Below the pieces are notes generated by a model. The model was not told where the DNA came from and ran no database searches. It was given only the letters and a program-made list of their open reading frames with translations. Position numbers and translations under genes: made by a program. A stretch of DNA of 64,000 bases from Pontixanthobacter aestiaquae (GTDB lineage Bacteria > Pseudomonadota > Alphaproteobacteria > Sphingomonadales > Sphingomonadaceae): contig NZ_WTYZ01000001.1 in the NCBI RefSeq assembly GCF_009827455.1, positions 2,241,001 through 2,305,000 of the forward strand, given 5' to 3'. This document shows, piece by piece, positions 7,978 through 17,020 of the stretch (position 1 is the first letter of the stretch; each line of letters begins with the position of its first letter).

Positions 7978-8766
7978 TTAGTGAAGATGCTCGGCGTCGT
8001 TGATGTACAGTGACGTCAACAGCGCGAAAACATATGCCTGAATGCCCGCGACCAGAATTTCCAGCGCGCTGATGCCAACCATCAAAATGAAGCTGGGGAC
8101 CGCAACCAGTGCCGCAAATCCTGCACCTGCATTGGTACCGTCGATCACGAAGCTCGACAGAACTTTGAGCAGAACGTGCCCCGCCATCATCGCAACGAAC
8201 AAACGTAGCGCGAGGCTGAACGGACGGACCAGGAACGAGATCAACTCGATCGGGAAAATGATCGGAATCATCGGCAGCGGCGTGCCATGCGGCACGAACA
8301 GGCTGAAAAACTTGATGCCGTGCTTCCAGAAACCGACGATGAGGACGATCGAGAAACTGATGATCGCAAGAACGCCGGTGACGGTAAAGTGGCTGGTAAA
8401 GGTGAACGGGTGGACCCCGATAAGACCCAGCGGAAGAAGACCGAGTAGGTTGGCGAACAGGATAAACATGAACAGGCTGAAGATATAGGGCACATATTTG
8501 CGCCCCGCTTTGCCCACATTCGCTTCCAGCATATCATCGATGAAACCGGTAAAGGTCTCAACCATCATTTGCCAACGGCCAGGCACAAGCTCGCGCTTCA
8601 TGCCGCCCACAACGAATAAGGTCAGCACGATTGTCGTGATAACCATCCACATCGCACTGTTCGTAAAGGCGATATTGAATCCCGCGAGTTCCCACGAATT
8701 CGAACCCATCAAGGGCTCGATCGCGAACTGCTTCATCGGATCGACTTTGCCTTCTTCGGCTGCCAC
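7978..8766 (-). CDS. atpB: F0F1 ATP synthase subunit a
   Basis: Membrane stator subunit with the two proton half-channels; 262 aa with five or six hydrophobic segments. The essential arginine is in SLALRLFVAMMAGH, and the last helix contains EILVAGIQAYVFALL with the conserved Glu and Gln. The opening KVDPMKQFAIEPL is typical of alphaproteobacterial AtpB. Position between atpI and atpE is canonical. Confidence 0.97.
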   Translation of the reverse strand: MAAEEGKVDPMKQFAIEPLMGSNSWELAGFNIAFTNSAMWMVITTIVLTLFVVGGMKRELVPGRWQMMVETFTGFIDDMLEANVGKAGRKYVPYIFSLFMFILFANLLGLLPLGLIGVHPFTFTSHFTVTGVLAIISFSIVLIVGFWKHGIKFFSLFVPHGTPLPMIPIIFPIELISFLVRPFSLALRLFVAMMAGHVLLKVLSSFVIDGTNAGAGFAALVAVPSFILMVGISALEILVAGIQAYVFALLTSLYINDAEHLH

Positions 8767-8804
8767 GTCTGAACGTCCCTACGCGTTAAGAGCAATCGCT
8801 GCGG

Positions 8805-9140
8805 TTATTCACCCTTAGGTGGGTCATCCGACTGCGTGCTCGCCATTCGAAAAATGTTCCTGAAAGCAACGATTATCCCGAGGAACAATCCCACCAACAG
8901 ACCCCAGGGCGATGTACCGGCGAAATAGTCAATCGTTACGCCGATAATCACACCGCCGAGAATACCACCAAGCAGATCCGCCAATACCCGGTTTCCGCTG
9001 CGATAATTCGCATCGGTTCCCGAGCTTTGCGGCCGGTTGCGTTCACTTTCACGCTCTTTCGCGGCTTTGAGCCGCGCTTCGAGCGCATCAATGCGCGCAT
9101 CCTCGGCGATAGGTTCCCGTGCGGGCTTCTCGTCGCTCAT
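8805..9140 (-). CDS. atpI: AtpI-like F0F1 assembly protein
   Basis: First gene of the F0 operon, 111 aa. A charged N-terminal half (EARLKAAKERESERNR, probably helical) is followed by two membrane segments (about residues 53-73 and 79-97) with the conserved LGGILGGVIIGVTIDY and GLFLGIIVAFRN segments of the AtpI / AtpZ group. AtpI-type proteins help assemble the c ring. The 156-base gap upstream, toward ydbL, holds only a small GC-rich hairpin near 9207-9222 and presumably the operon promoter. Confidence 0.88.
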   Translation of the reverse strand: MSDEKPAREPIAEDARIDALEARLKAAKERESERNRPQSSGTDANYRSGNRVLADLLGGILGGVIIGVTIDYFAGTSPWGLLVGLFLGIIVAFRNIFRMASTQSDDPPKGE

Positions 9141-9296
9141 GTCTTGCTCCTATTTGAGGGGTACACGACACGGGCAAATAAGCTGCCCGCCGAGGGCGAG
9201 GCCCCCTTAGGCGGGGGGTGTTTTGAAGTCAACCGGCGCAATCTCGCACCTGCAACATTTTTGGGGTAAATCGGCTTAATACGCTTTTATCGTACT

Positions 9297-9683
9297 TCAG
9301 ACCCCGGCGCAGCGACTATCGCGGATTGGTGGGGCACTGGTGCGGGTCTGCCACGAACCATCAGGGGCCTGATATTTTTCACCCGGCACGGTGCGTGCAA
9401 TGGCCTTACAGCCGGAAGTGAAAGCAAATTGCTCGATAGTCGAGCCGCTGCTCGACGCGTTCTCGGTATATACCTCGCGCCGCTGGATATTGATGTTGGT
9501 GACGATACGCGTCAATGCGGGCGTCTCTGTACCGACTATCCCGAGATAGCCGTCCATCTTTTCACCCACTTGGCCTGCAGCACGTGCGGCGGCATAGGCG
9601 GGATCGCGCTGCGCATAGGCGGTGCCCGCGAGCCCGGTCAGCGCGATTGCCGCTGCCGCCAAAATTGTCAGTGACTTTTTCAT
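9297..9683 (-). CDS. ydbL: YdbL-like periplasmic protein (DUF1318)
   Basis: A 128-aa exported protein with signal peptide MKKSLTILAAAAIALTGLAG ending at AYA, then the DUF1318 pattern of alanine-rich helices (DPAYAAARAAGQVGEKMDGYLG). The start at 9683 is supported by AAAGG seven bases upstream. It is the third gene of a ydbH-ynbE-ydbL operon. In Escherichia coli YdbH and YnbE form a bridge between the two membranes that supports outer-membrane lipid balance, and YdbL modulates it. The C-terminus has two cysteines (SGCKA, DSRCAGV) that could pair in the periplasm. Confidence 0.85.
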   Translation of the reverse strand: MKKSLTILAAAAIALTGLAGTAYAQRDPAYAAARAAGQVGEKMDGYLGIVGTETPALTRIVTNINIQRREVYTENASSSGSTIEQFAFTSGCKAIARTVPGEKYQAPDGSWQTRTSAPPIRDSRCAGV

Positions 9684-9708
9684 CGTCGTACCTTTCGTCC
9701 AGCCATCG

Positions 9709-9903
9709 TCAGAAGATGTCTGCGTTTTCTTCAATCGCCTTATCCGCGTCTTCCGCAAGGCTCAGCACCACGTCAGCGGTGATATTAATGTTCAACTCGA
9801 TCACAATGGGCTCTGTCGGTGCATTCACGGTAATACAGCCGCTCAGCACCAAAACCCCTAATATCGCCGATGCCGCCGATATCGTGCGCCTTTTCCCGTT
9901 CAT
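9709..9903 (-). CDS. ynbE: YnbE-like outer-membrane lipoprotein
   Basis: A 64-aa lipoprotein: basic start MNGKRR, hydrophobic segment and lipobox LSGC (C23), then the YnbE core APTEPIVIELNINI and a C-terminal acidic helix ending ADIF. I choose the ATG at 9903 because AGGGG lies six bases before it. A longer form starting at 9969 overlaps the ydbH stop by ATGA but would place 22 extra residues before the signal sequence. YnbE is the outer-membrane partner of YdbH in the lipid-transport bridge known from Escherichia coli. Confidence 0.86.
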   Translation of the reverse strand: MNGKRRTISAASAILGVLVLSGCITVNAPTEPIVIELNINITADVVLSLAEDADKAIEENADIF

Positions 9904-9965
9904 CTGCATCCCCTGTATGATGCGAGGTGTTGCAGCCTGTCCGCTCAAGGTCAATTCAAGCCTGT

Positions 9966-12900
9966 TCATGGCAGTTCCTCGCTGTCTGAAGTCTGAATGG
10001 TCGATTCATCTGGTTTAATCGCGTCCGGTGTTGGACTGTTTGGTAAAGCGGGCATTTCCGGCGCAGGCGCGCGCCGTGCTGCGGGAATAAACCGCTTTCC
10101 ATCTTCCGAAATGCGCCCGAGCTCTGCCGGGATCGCGATTGTCGCCGGGTCGTAAATGGCCCGCATCACTTCGGGCAATTTGTAAAATGGCGCCTTGATG
10201 TTGACGTTGAACTGGATCGGCAGATCAGCGAGCTGGCGGGTTATGAAATTCTGCTTGGTGCCCTCGCCCTGACGGACACCCTTGATGGCCAGCTTGGTTA
10301 CGATATCGCCCGTAAGCGGCCCTGCAATATCAATCCGCATGGAAGTATAATCCAGACTTTTTAGTGTGTTAAAGGCGTAATTGGCCATCGGTGAGAGGTC
10401 TTCGTAAGTCAGCTCACCAACGTAAGACACATTGCCGCCGGCGCGCGATTGCAACTGCCCGCCCTCGACCTGTCCAAAACCCAATTCGTCAAATACGATA
10501 GGTAGCTGGCCATCGAACACGCCTTTCGCGGAGAGGTTGCTAAGCTCCATGTTCTCGACAAAGATCGCCGAATCGAGACCTTCAACGGCGAGAACGTAGC
10601 GGCGCCGTTCGACAGCACTCAGATTGAGGTTCACCGGACGCAAAGTCAGCGTGCCGCCCATGAATGGCCAAGTGCCGCCCGTTACGCCCAGGAATTGGCC
10701 GTCCCGCAGACTGAAGCCTATTTCGCCATCAACCGCTTCGATCCCCGGATTGACCGATGCAACTTTGATCCGCTGGTCGGGTGCCGTCGTAAGGCTGAGC
10801 AGATCGACAAACTCAACCGTGCCCGATGCCCCGCGCACGGGACCGAATAGGGCGGCAAGATCAAGCGATTCGGACGAGAATGCACCGTAACTGGTGACCT
10901 CTTGCGCGTTCCAGTCGACCCGGCCGCTACCAGTGACGAGGCCTTTGACATTGGCCACAACGCCCTTAGCCAACTCCGTCAGATCTTCCGGCTGAAGAGT
11001 ATCGTCGAACAATACACCATCGACAGCCAAATCGGCAAAGCCGGTACTGTCATTCAGATTGTGCCGGATCGCGATATCGCTGATCGCACGGTCGCTTTCC
11101 GGCGCGCGCAATGTGGCGTTGGCCTGAATCACATTGTCGGCAAGCGTCAAAGTTGCACCGCGCGCGACAAACGGGAAATAGCGGGGCTCTGGCGCACGGT
11201 CGACGAGAGTGAACTGCCCATTGGTAATCGTCAGAACACCATCAGTGTACTCCCATTCGCCGGAGCTCTGCTGCAGGTCGATAGGCACGGCGAAAAGCCC
11301 GATATCTGCGCCTGAGAATGATCCCGCGACCCCTTCACCCAGTCTCGCGACGAGATCGGATATAATAAACCGGCTGGCCTCTTCTTCGGGGCCAAGCGCA
11401 ATATTCAGAGCCTTAGCCGAAGCAACGCCGGGATAAGCCAGCCCCACAGGACCGCTGGACAGCCGAATAGGCGTTCCGGCCAGTGTTCCGGACAGGTCTA
11501 GCGATGGAGCGCCAGCGGCGATTCGCAACCCGCTCGCATTCTGGGTTACAATCGCGCGCCCTTTTGCCGGACACAAAGTCACGCTGCGGCTCGACAATGC
11601 AAGATTGGCAAAGGCGAGGCTATCGAAGCCGATCTGTGTGCATTGCCGCCACAGCTGCAGGCCCGCAACCGAACTCCAACTACCATCGACAGGCAATGAA
11701 AGACTGCGCGCAGCGCCACCAGGCAGCGGACCGCTCGCAGTTACATTGCCGGCGAAAGTAATTGCACCGGACGCATTTTGTGTGACCAGCATTTCCGGCA
11801 AGGCAATGCTGCTATCCCCTGCAGAATACCTGTCCATCCGGACACGGAAAACCGACTGCCCTGATCCGGTGAACTCCATCCGCCCAACCAGCGGTGGTAA
11901 GTCGCGTCCGCCAACGCGGAAATTGCCCGACACTCTTGGCGTACGCGCACCGTTCTGCGCATATTGCAGGCGCGATAGCGACAGAAGCTGAGAACCGCCC
12001 TGCCCGCGCAATGTCGCTTGCGGAATGACGAGCGATCGCACGTCACCCTCTTGCCGCCCGATCAGACTTGCTTGCAAAGTGGTATCGCGCACTTCGCGGA
12101 TCAAAGCACCGCTCAGCTTGGCAATCAGGGGTTGGAGCAGCGTGCCCTCGGTTGCGGTTTCGAGTTCCGTCAGCTGAACGGTCGCGCCATCGCTGATCGT
12201 TACTGCGGAGCCAGCGACGTCAGCCTGCAATTCGGCAGTGCTGAAGTCGTCCCGCATACGCAGGCTGCCGTCCACTTCCAGCGACCGCGCCGCGACTTGC
12301 TGCGAAGTCAATGCATCGGCAGTAATCATGAAGCGGGAGTCCAGCTTGTCGTCCTTAAACGCAATACTAAGCGGTCCTGAAAGCCGGTTCATCCTGACCA
12401 CTGCACCGTCAAGCAGGCCGGTTGATAGAGTTCCATCAACCGAAATGCCCGCAAAATCTGCGTCTATCTGTGTGGAGGCTTGGTAGCCGAAGTCTTGCAA
12501 CACCACTCCGCTTTCGGGGCAGCGCAAAGACGCAATTCGAACCGGACCTTCCAAGCTGATCTTACCGGAGGACGTCGCAATATCACCATAAAGGCTGGCC
12601 TGTTCCGCGCTGCAGCCGCCATATTGGGCTTCAGGAGCTACAGCCGCGACGATGCCTGCGAAACCACCATCAAGCCGTCCCGCACCCTCGGCTTTGAGCC
12701 CGATGTCGCCATAGTCGCTTTCGATTAACGCGCGCCCATCGACCAGATTCACATCCCAAGCCGGCAATCCGGCAGGGTCGTCAGATTCAGCAAAAATGAT
12801 TGTGTCGAGACTGCCAAAACTCAGCGCATTATCGACAAATGACCCGTAAAGCCGTGGCCTTATCAGCGTTATTCGGCCAATCTCGGGCACGCCGAAACCA

Positions 12901-13208
12901 TAGGCGAGCGCAATTTCAGCCCGTTCGATCGTCAGATCCGGATCATCCGGATCGCCAACCACGATATTGGTCAATACCTGCCTATCGGTCGAAATATCCT
13001 CGATCGTGTAGGTCGCTGGTAGATCCAGACCCGCAAGCTGTTCGCCGATCAGATCGCGAGCGAGCTGCTCTCGCATAGTCCAGCCGTAAATCACCAGAGC
13101 AAACAGGATAATCAGAAGGCCGAACACGACACGATATATACAGCGGCGTTTCTTCAGCACCGGTGCCGGAGCCTCCATTTCCGCATCTATGTCCGCTTGC
13201 GACGCCAT
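9966..13208 (-). CDS. ydbH: YdbH family AsmA-like intermembrane protein
   Basis: A 1080-aa protein anchored by one N-terminal membrane helix (about residues 27-45, VVFGLLIILFALVIYGW) with a very long periplasmic part rich in beta strands, as in AsmA-like bridge proteins (YhdP, TamB, YdbH). The C-terminal region (FDELGFGQVEGGQLQSRAGG, LADLPIQFNVNIKAPF) is the conserved YdbH/dicarboxylate-transport-like domain. Followed immediately by ynbE and ydbL, so the operon assignment supports the family. The gene starts 66 bases from the divergent radC start, so both promoters must overlap in a very short space. Confidence 0.87.
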   Translation of the reverse strand: MASQADIDAEMEAPAPVLKKRRCIYRVVFGLLIILFALVIYGWTMREQLARDLIGEQLAGLDLPATYTIEDISTDRQVLTNIVVGDPDDPDLTIERAEIALAYGFGVPEIGRITLIRPRLYGSFVDNALSFGSLDTIIFAESDDPAGLPAWDVNLVDGRALIESDYGDIGLKAEGAGRLDGGFAGIVAAVAPEAQYGGCSAEQASLYGDIATSSGKISLEGPVRIASLRCPESGVVLQDFGYQASTQIDADFAGISVDGTLSTGLLDGAVVRMNRLSGPLSIAFKDDKLDSRFMITADALTSQQVAARSLEVDGSLRMRDDFSTAELQADVAGSAVTISDGATVQLTELETATEGTLLQPLIAKLSGALIREVRDTTLQASLIGRQEGDVRSLVIPQATLRGQGGSQLLSLSRLQYAQNGARTPRVSGNFRVGGRDLPPLVGRMEFTGSGQSVFRVRMDRYSAGDSSIALPEMLVTQNASGAITFAGNVTASGPLPGGAARSLSLPVDGSWSSVAGLQLWRQCTQIGFDSLAFANLALSSRSVTLCPAKGRAIVTQNASGLRIAAGAPSLDLSGTLAGTPIRLSSGPVGLAYPGVASAKALNIALGPEEEASRFIISDLVARLGEGVAGSFSGADIGLFAVPIDLQQSSGEWEYTDGVLTITNGQFTLVDRAPEPRYFPFVARGATLTLADNVIQANATLRAPESDRAISDIAIRHNLNDSTGFADLAVDGVLFDDTLQPEDLTELAKGVVANVKGLVTGSGRVDWNAQEVTSYGAFSSESLDLAALFGPVRGASGTVEFVDLLSLTTAPDQRIKVASVNPGIEAVDGEIGFSLRDGQFLGVTGGTWPFMGGTLTLRPVNLNLSAVERRRYVLAVEGLDSAIFVENMELSNLSAKGVFDGQLPIVFDELGFGQVEGGQLQSRAGGNVSYVGELTYEDLSPMANYAFNTLKSLDYTSMRIDIAGPLTGDIVTKLAIKGVRQGEGTKQNFITRQLADLPIQFNVNIKAPFYKLPEVMRAIYDPATIAIPAELGRISEDGKRFIPAARRAPAPEMPALPNSPTPDAIKPDESTIQTSDSEELP

Positions 13209-13274
13209 CGCTCGCTACTTGCGCGTTGGGCGCAGCAAAGGCAATGCAGTACAGCAACCAACGCAGGACCAATT

Positions 13275-13973
13275 GTGGCGCAAGCAGGCGAAAACACATC
13301 AAAACATGGTGGTGCCGGTCACCGCGCGCGGTTGCGCAAGCGTTTGCTGGAAGGCGGCGCCGAAGCTCTCGCCGATTACGAAGTGCTGGAATATTTGCTG
13401 TTTGCCGCGATTAAGCAGGGCGACACGAAGCCTGTTGCAAAGGCGCTGATCGCGCGCTTCGGTTCGCTGTCAGGCGTGCTCAATGCGGAAGCGGGCGCCC
13501 TGACCGATGTGAAAGGCGTCGGTGAAACCAGCGCGGCTGCTCTCAAAAGCGTCGCTCTTGCCGCGAGGCGCATGGCCCGCAGTGAAGTCTCACAAAAGCC
13601 GGTTCTAGGGAGTTGGCAGGCCCTGCTCGACTATCTCACTATCGATATGGCGCATCTAACGGTCGAGCGCGTGCGGGTACTCTATCTTAACGCACAAAAC
13701 CGGTTGATCCTGGATCATCATGTTGGCGACGGATCTATCGATGAAGCCGCAATCCATCCGCGCGAAGTGATCCGGCGCGGTCTCGATATCGGGGCGACCG
13801 CGCTGATACTCGTCCACAATCACCCGAGCGGCAATCCCGAGCCAAGCCGCGCGGATATTCAGATCACCAATAAGATCGCCGAGGCGGGGCGCCTACTGGG
13901 CATCACCGTCCACGACCATGTGATTGTGGGCCGCGACGGGCATTCATCGCTGCGCGCCAAGGGGCTTATTTAG
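13275..13973 (+). CDS. radC: RadC family JAB/MPN-domain protein
   Basis: A protein of 232 aa with an N-terminal helix-hairpin-helix region (HRARLRKRLLEGGAEALADY, ALTDVKGVGETSAAALKS) and a C-terminal JAB1/MPN metalloprotease-like domain with HNHPSGNPEPSRAD. Despite the name, a role in DNA repair is not proven for the family. I take GTG at 13275 as the start because family similarity begins at GHRARLR and an ATG start at 13197 would overlap the divergent ydbH coding region. The gene converges on the DUF3857 gene, with 16 bases between the stops. Confidence 0.9.
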   Translation: MAQAGENTSKHGGAGHRARLRKRLLEGGAEALADYEVLEYLLFAAIKQGDTKPVAKALIARFGSLSGVLNAEAGALTDVKGVGETSAAALKSVALAARRMARSEVSQKPVLGSWQALLDYLTIDMAHLTVERVRVLYLNAQNRLILDHHVGDGSIDEAAIHPREVIRRGLDIGATALILVHNHPSGNPEPSRADIQITNKIAEAGRLLGITVHDHVIVGRDGHSSLRAKGLI

Positions 13974-13989
13974 CGCCGGAACTCGTGCG

Positions 13990-16779
13990 CTACTGAGGCT
14001 CAATCCCATACAGCTTGTAGTGCTGTTCGAGATAAGGCCATTTGAGCAGCGCTTGCCGGATTTGCTCGGCACCATCCGCATTATTGCCCTGCGCCTGCAT
14101 AACAATGCCCCGCATAAAGCGCGAGGCGGACAATTCGGGATTGAGTTTGAGAGCCGAATCCAGATCAGCCAGTGCTTGGTCCAACTCGCCCAATCGGTAA
14201 TGGATCATCGCACGGCTATCGATTGCACTCGCCGGATTTCCAGCCCGCTCGATGGCTTTGGTGCAGATCGCCATGGCGTCATCCAGCGAGACATTGAAGA
14301 TTCCGCGATACCAACACGCATCGTTAAGCAGACTGCCTGAGTCGGGTTCTTCCTCAATACGTTCCGCCAGCAGCGCCAAACCACCGTCCAGATCGCCGCC
14401 CATCGCCATTGCATAAGCGCGTTCGGACGCGAAATCGTCCAGATCCTCTTCCCCGATCGGTAACGCCTCAATCAGTGCCAGCGCCTCATCCGCCCTGCCC
14501 GTTTGCCGCAGCAAACGCGCCTCGGCGTAGGCAATGTAGTTTTCGGGCGACAATTCATATGCGGCGCGAATGTCAGCGATGGCATCATCGATGCGTCCAA
14601 GCGCCTCGTACATATCTGCCCGTGACATCAACAGGTCTGCGGTCGGCTCTTCCGCGATAATCACGCCGAGATCCTTCTGCGCATTGTCGAAGTCGTAGAT
14701 CGTGTTGAAGAATTGCGCGCGGGATTGCAGCGGGCCGAACTCGTCATCATCAGCCTCTGCGACCGCCATATCGTAACGCTTCCGCGCCGATGCCGTCAGC
14801 GTATCCAAAGCCGCGCGATCACGTTCCCAGCGCCGGACGCTGTTTGTCGGCGCATCGACTGTAAGATCCGCTTTGGTGAGCTTTAGCGAGGCCAGCCGCG
14901 CTGCCGGAATATCTTCAGGCGCGATCTCCCCCAGACCGTTCACTTGTTGTTGTTCAAAAGTGAAGCGCCCGTCTTCCAGAGACGCATTCCGGATCACCCG
15001 TGTATTGGCGTAACCTTGATCGAGCGACTGGTCGCCGTTGATCGTATAATCATCGGCATTGCCAGGAAGCAAAACCGAATTCATCATGATTGAACGGCTG
15101 GGACCACGCGTCGCGACGGGAATATTCTTCCATTTCGGACGCGCGCGGTTTGGTGAGAACGCACGTTGCCGCCCGATCCCGTCCGCTTCCATCGTCAATT
15201 CGCCCTTGTCATAGTCGAACATGGGCTGGGAAACGCCTTCCATCTTAATGGAACCCATTGCCAATTCGTCATCATAGGCAAACTCGACCGAGCTGATTTG
15301 CCCGATACCCATCGAGCCGCCCGACATATTGCGCCAGCGTTTCTCGGTTTCGGGATCACCCTCGTCGACGATGGCCTTGAACTGCGCGCCGGCAGCGCCG
15401 AACATCTGCATTTCGACGGAAATCAGTGCAGGCAAATCGACACCTGCCGAGTGATCGGCCTCCAGCTTTATTACCACATTCGCGCTGGACATTGGGCGGT
15501 CGGTCATTGGCACCAACCCAGCCCCGCCGGGTTTCAACGGCAAAGCGTAATGAAACGCGGGGACCGTATCCATATTGGTGATACGGGTCGCGGTGGTCGT
15601 ACCATCGAGCCAGTAATCCGTGCCATTCACATTTGCGCGCACGATCATGTGATCAAAGGATGCTGGTAATGGCAGCAATTCCGGCGTCGCATCGCCGCCG
15701 CGTGTCGCCACCAAAACCACGTCGGACTCGATACCCATATATTGTAGCAGAGCGAGCAACAGGACCGATTTGGCTTTGCAATCGCCGTAGCGCTTTTCCC
15801 ATGTATCTTCCGCGCTTTGCGGCAGATAGTTACCACCATCCAGACCATCGAGCAGATAGCTCACCTGATCCTGCACCATACGCACGGCCAGCTCTGTGCG
15901 TTTCAACGGGTCATCCGTTTTGGCCATGATTGCCTTGGCTTCGCTGGCGACGGCACCATCGTCTGACAATTCCGCAGCTGCAGTGAAATGCGGCTCCATT
16001 ACTTGCGACAATTCCTGCCAGCTATCGAAGCTGCCCGCGCGCAATATCGGTGCGCGGCGGAAACGTGATGGTGCGTCACCCGGAAAATCTTCGCGCTTTG
16101 CCAGGGGCAAATCGATGGTCAAATATTCAAAGCCATCGCGCACTTCCAAATCGGGCACTTCGACGTCCGGCCCTGCCTGATAGGTGATGCCCGAATCTTT
16201 CGGCCAACTCATCACGACGCGCGATTGCCCCACCCGGTAGGGCTCGGACGGCAAATATTGCAGCGCCTGCATTTCATCGCCTAGCGCCTGATCGTCGATT
16301 GTGATGGTGTGCGCCACGCGGAGTAAATCATCTTCTTGCAATTTCGGCACAGCCAAAGTCGCGGTCAGCCGGCCATCCAGCAAACGCCGTTCCAGCCCTT
16401 GTTCCCGCCGCAGAATTTCAAATTCTGTTCCCTCTGCGATGAGATCGATCACTTCATCGCCGCGGATAATCTCGAGCCTGTGAACAAACAGGTCACCCTT
16501 GTCCGGCGCCCATGTCATCTTGAGCGTCCCTTCGGACGTTAGGGCCTGCAGATTGTCAATACGGACAATCCGATCATGATATTCATGCACCGTGCCGCCT
16601 TCGAGCCGGTATTGCCAATCGACCAACACTTCAGAAGGGCCATCGGCAACGCTGCTCATATCGATTTCAGCGACATCGACCCAGGCCGGAACATCTTCAT
16701 ACAAAACAACTTCGCCGGCATAGGCTGGTGCCGAGATGGCAATAATTGCGAAAGCGCTGATGCCAGCGAATGTGTTCAT
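13990..16779 (-). CDS. Exported DUF3857 / transglutaminase-like / TPR protein
   Basis: A 929-aa protein with a signal peptide (cleavage near APAYA-G, residue 21). Domains in order: DUF3857 beta-sandwich (about residues 45-210), a transglutaminase-like fold with an intact Cys-His-Asp triad (C334 in YGDCKAKS, H377 in SFDHM, D392 in YWLDGTT), a beta-rich middle, and TPR-type helical repeats from about residue 680 to the end (for example AIADIRAAYELSPENYIAYA and ALADLDSALKLNPELSASRF). Such proteins are common in Bacteroidetes and sphingomonads, and their function is unknown. The triad argues for a periplasmic cysteine protease or acyl transferase. It appears monocistronic. Confidence 0.88.
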   Translation of the reverse strand: MNTFAGISAFAIIAISAPAYAGEVVLYEDVPAWVDVAEIDMSSVADGPSEVLVDWQYRLEGGTVHEYHDRIVRIDNLQALTSEGTLKMTWAPDKGDLFVHRLEIIRGDEVIDLIAEGTEFEILRREQGLERRLLDGRLTATLAVPKLQEDDLLRVAHTITIDDQALGDEMQALQYLPSEPYRVGQSRVVMSWPKDSGITYQAGPDVEVPDLEVRDGFEYLTIDLPLAKREDFPGDAPSRFRRAPILRAGSFDSWQELSQVMEPHFTAAAELSDDGAVASEAKAIMAKTDDPLKRTELAVRMVQDQVSYLLDGLDGGNYLPQSAEDTWEKRYGDCKAKSVLLLALLQYMGIESDVVLVATRGGDATPELLPLPASFDHMIVRANVNGTDYWLDGTTTATRITNMDTVPAFHYALPLKPGGAGLVPMTDRPMSSANVVIKLEADHSAGVDLPALISVEMQMFGAAGAQFKAIVDEGDPETEKRWRNMSGGSMGIGQISSVEFAYDDELAMGSIKMEGVSQPMFDYDKGELTMEADGIGRQRAFSPNRARPKWKNIPVATRGPSRSIMMNSVLLPGNADDYTINGDQSLDQGYANTRVIRNASLEDGRFTFEQQQVNGLGEIAPEDIPAARLASLKLTKADLTVDAPTNSVRRWERDRAALDTLTASARKRYDMAVAEADDDEFGPLQSRAQFFNTIYDFDNAQKDLGVIIAEEPTADLLMSRADMYEALGRIDDAIADIRAAYELSPENYIAYAEARLLRQTGRADEALALIEALPIGEEDLDDFASERAYAMAMGGDLDGGLALLAERIEEEPDSGSLLNDACWYRGIFNVSLDDAMAICTKAIERAGNPASAIDSRAMIHYRLGELDQALADLDSALKLNPELSASRFMRGIVMQAQGNNADGAEQIRQALLKWPYLEQHYKLYGIEPQ

Positions 16780-16894
16780 GAAGAGCCCCTAAAGAAAACC
16801 AGACAGCCGGCGATGATGTCAACTGCTGCAAAACAACCTACAGACTGAATGCCCCCATGCAATGAATATTCGGCAGGTCAGCCGGTCTATTTCA

Positions 16895-16923
16895 CGATAG
16901 ATCAGCTATTTACTATTCTATCG
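16895..16923. repeat. Inverted repeat upstream of purB
   Basis: CGATAGA and TCTATCG flank a 15-base AT-rich spacer between the divergent DUF3857 and purB genes. It could be a binding site for a dimeric regulator; nothing more can be said from one copy. Confidence 0.35.
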
Positions 16924-17020
16924 ACCGATTAGACGCGGCGAGCCCCTTGCCATTGCAGGGTGCGCGCCCTAGCCGCCTGCGCTAATACAGCACCGAACAG
17001 AATCACCTCCGGAGTATCCC

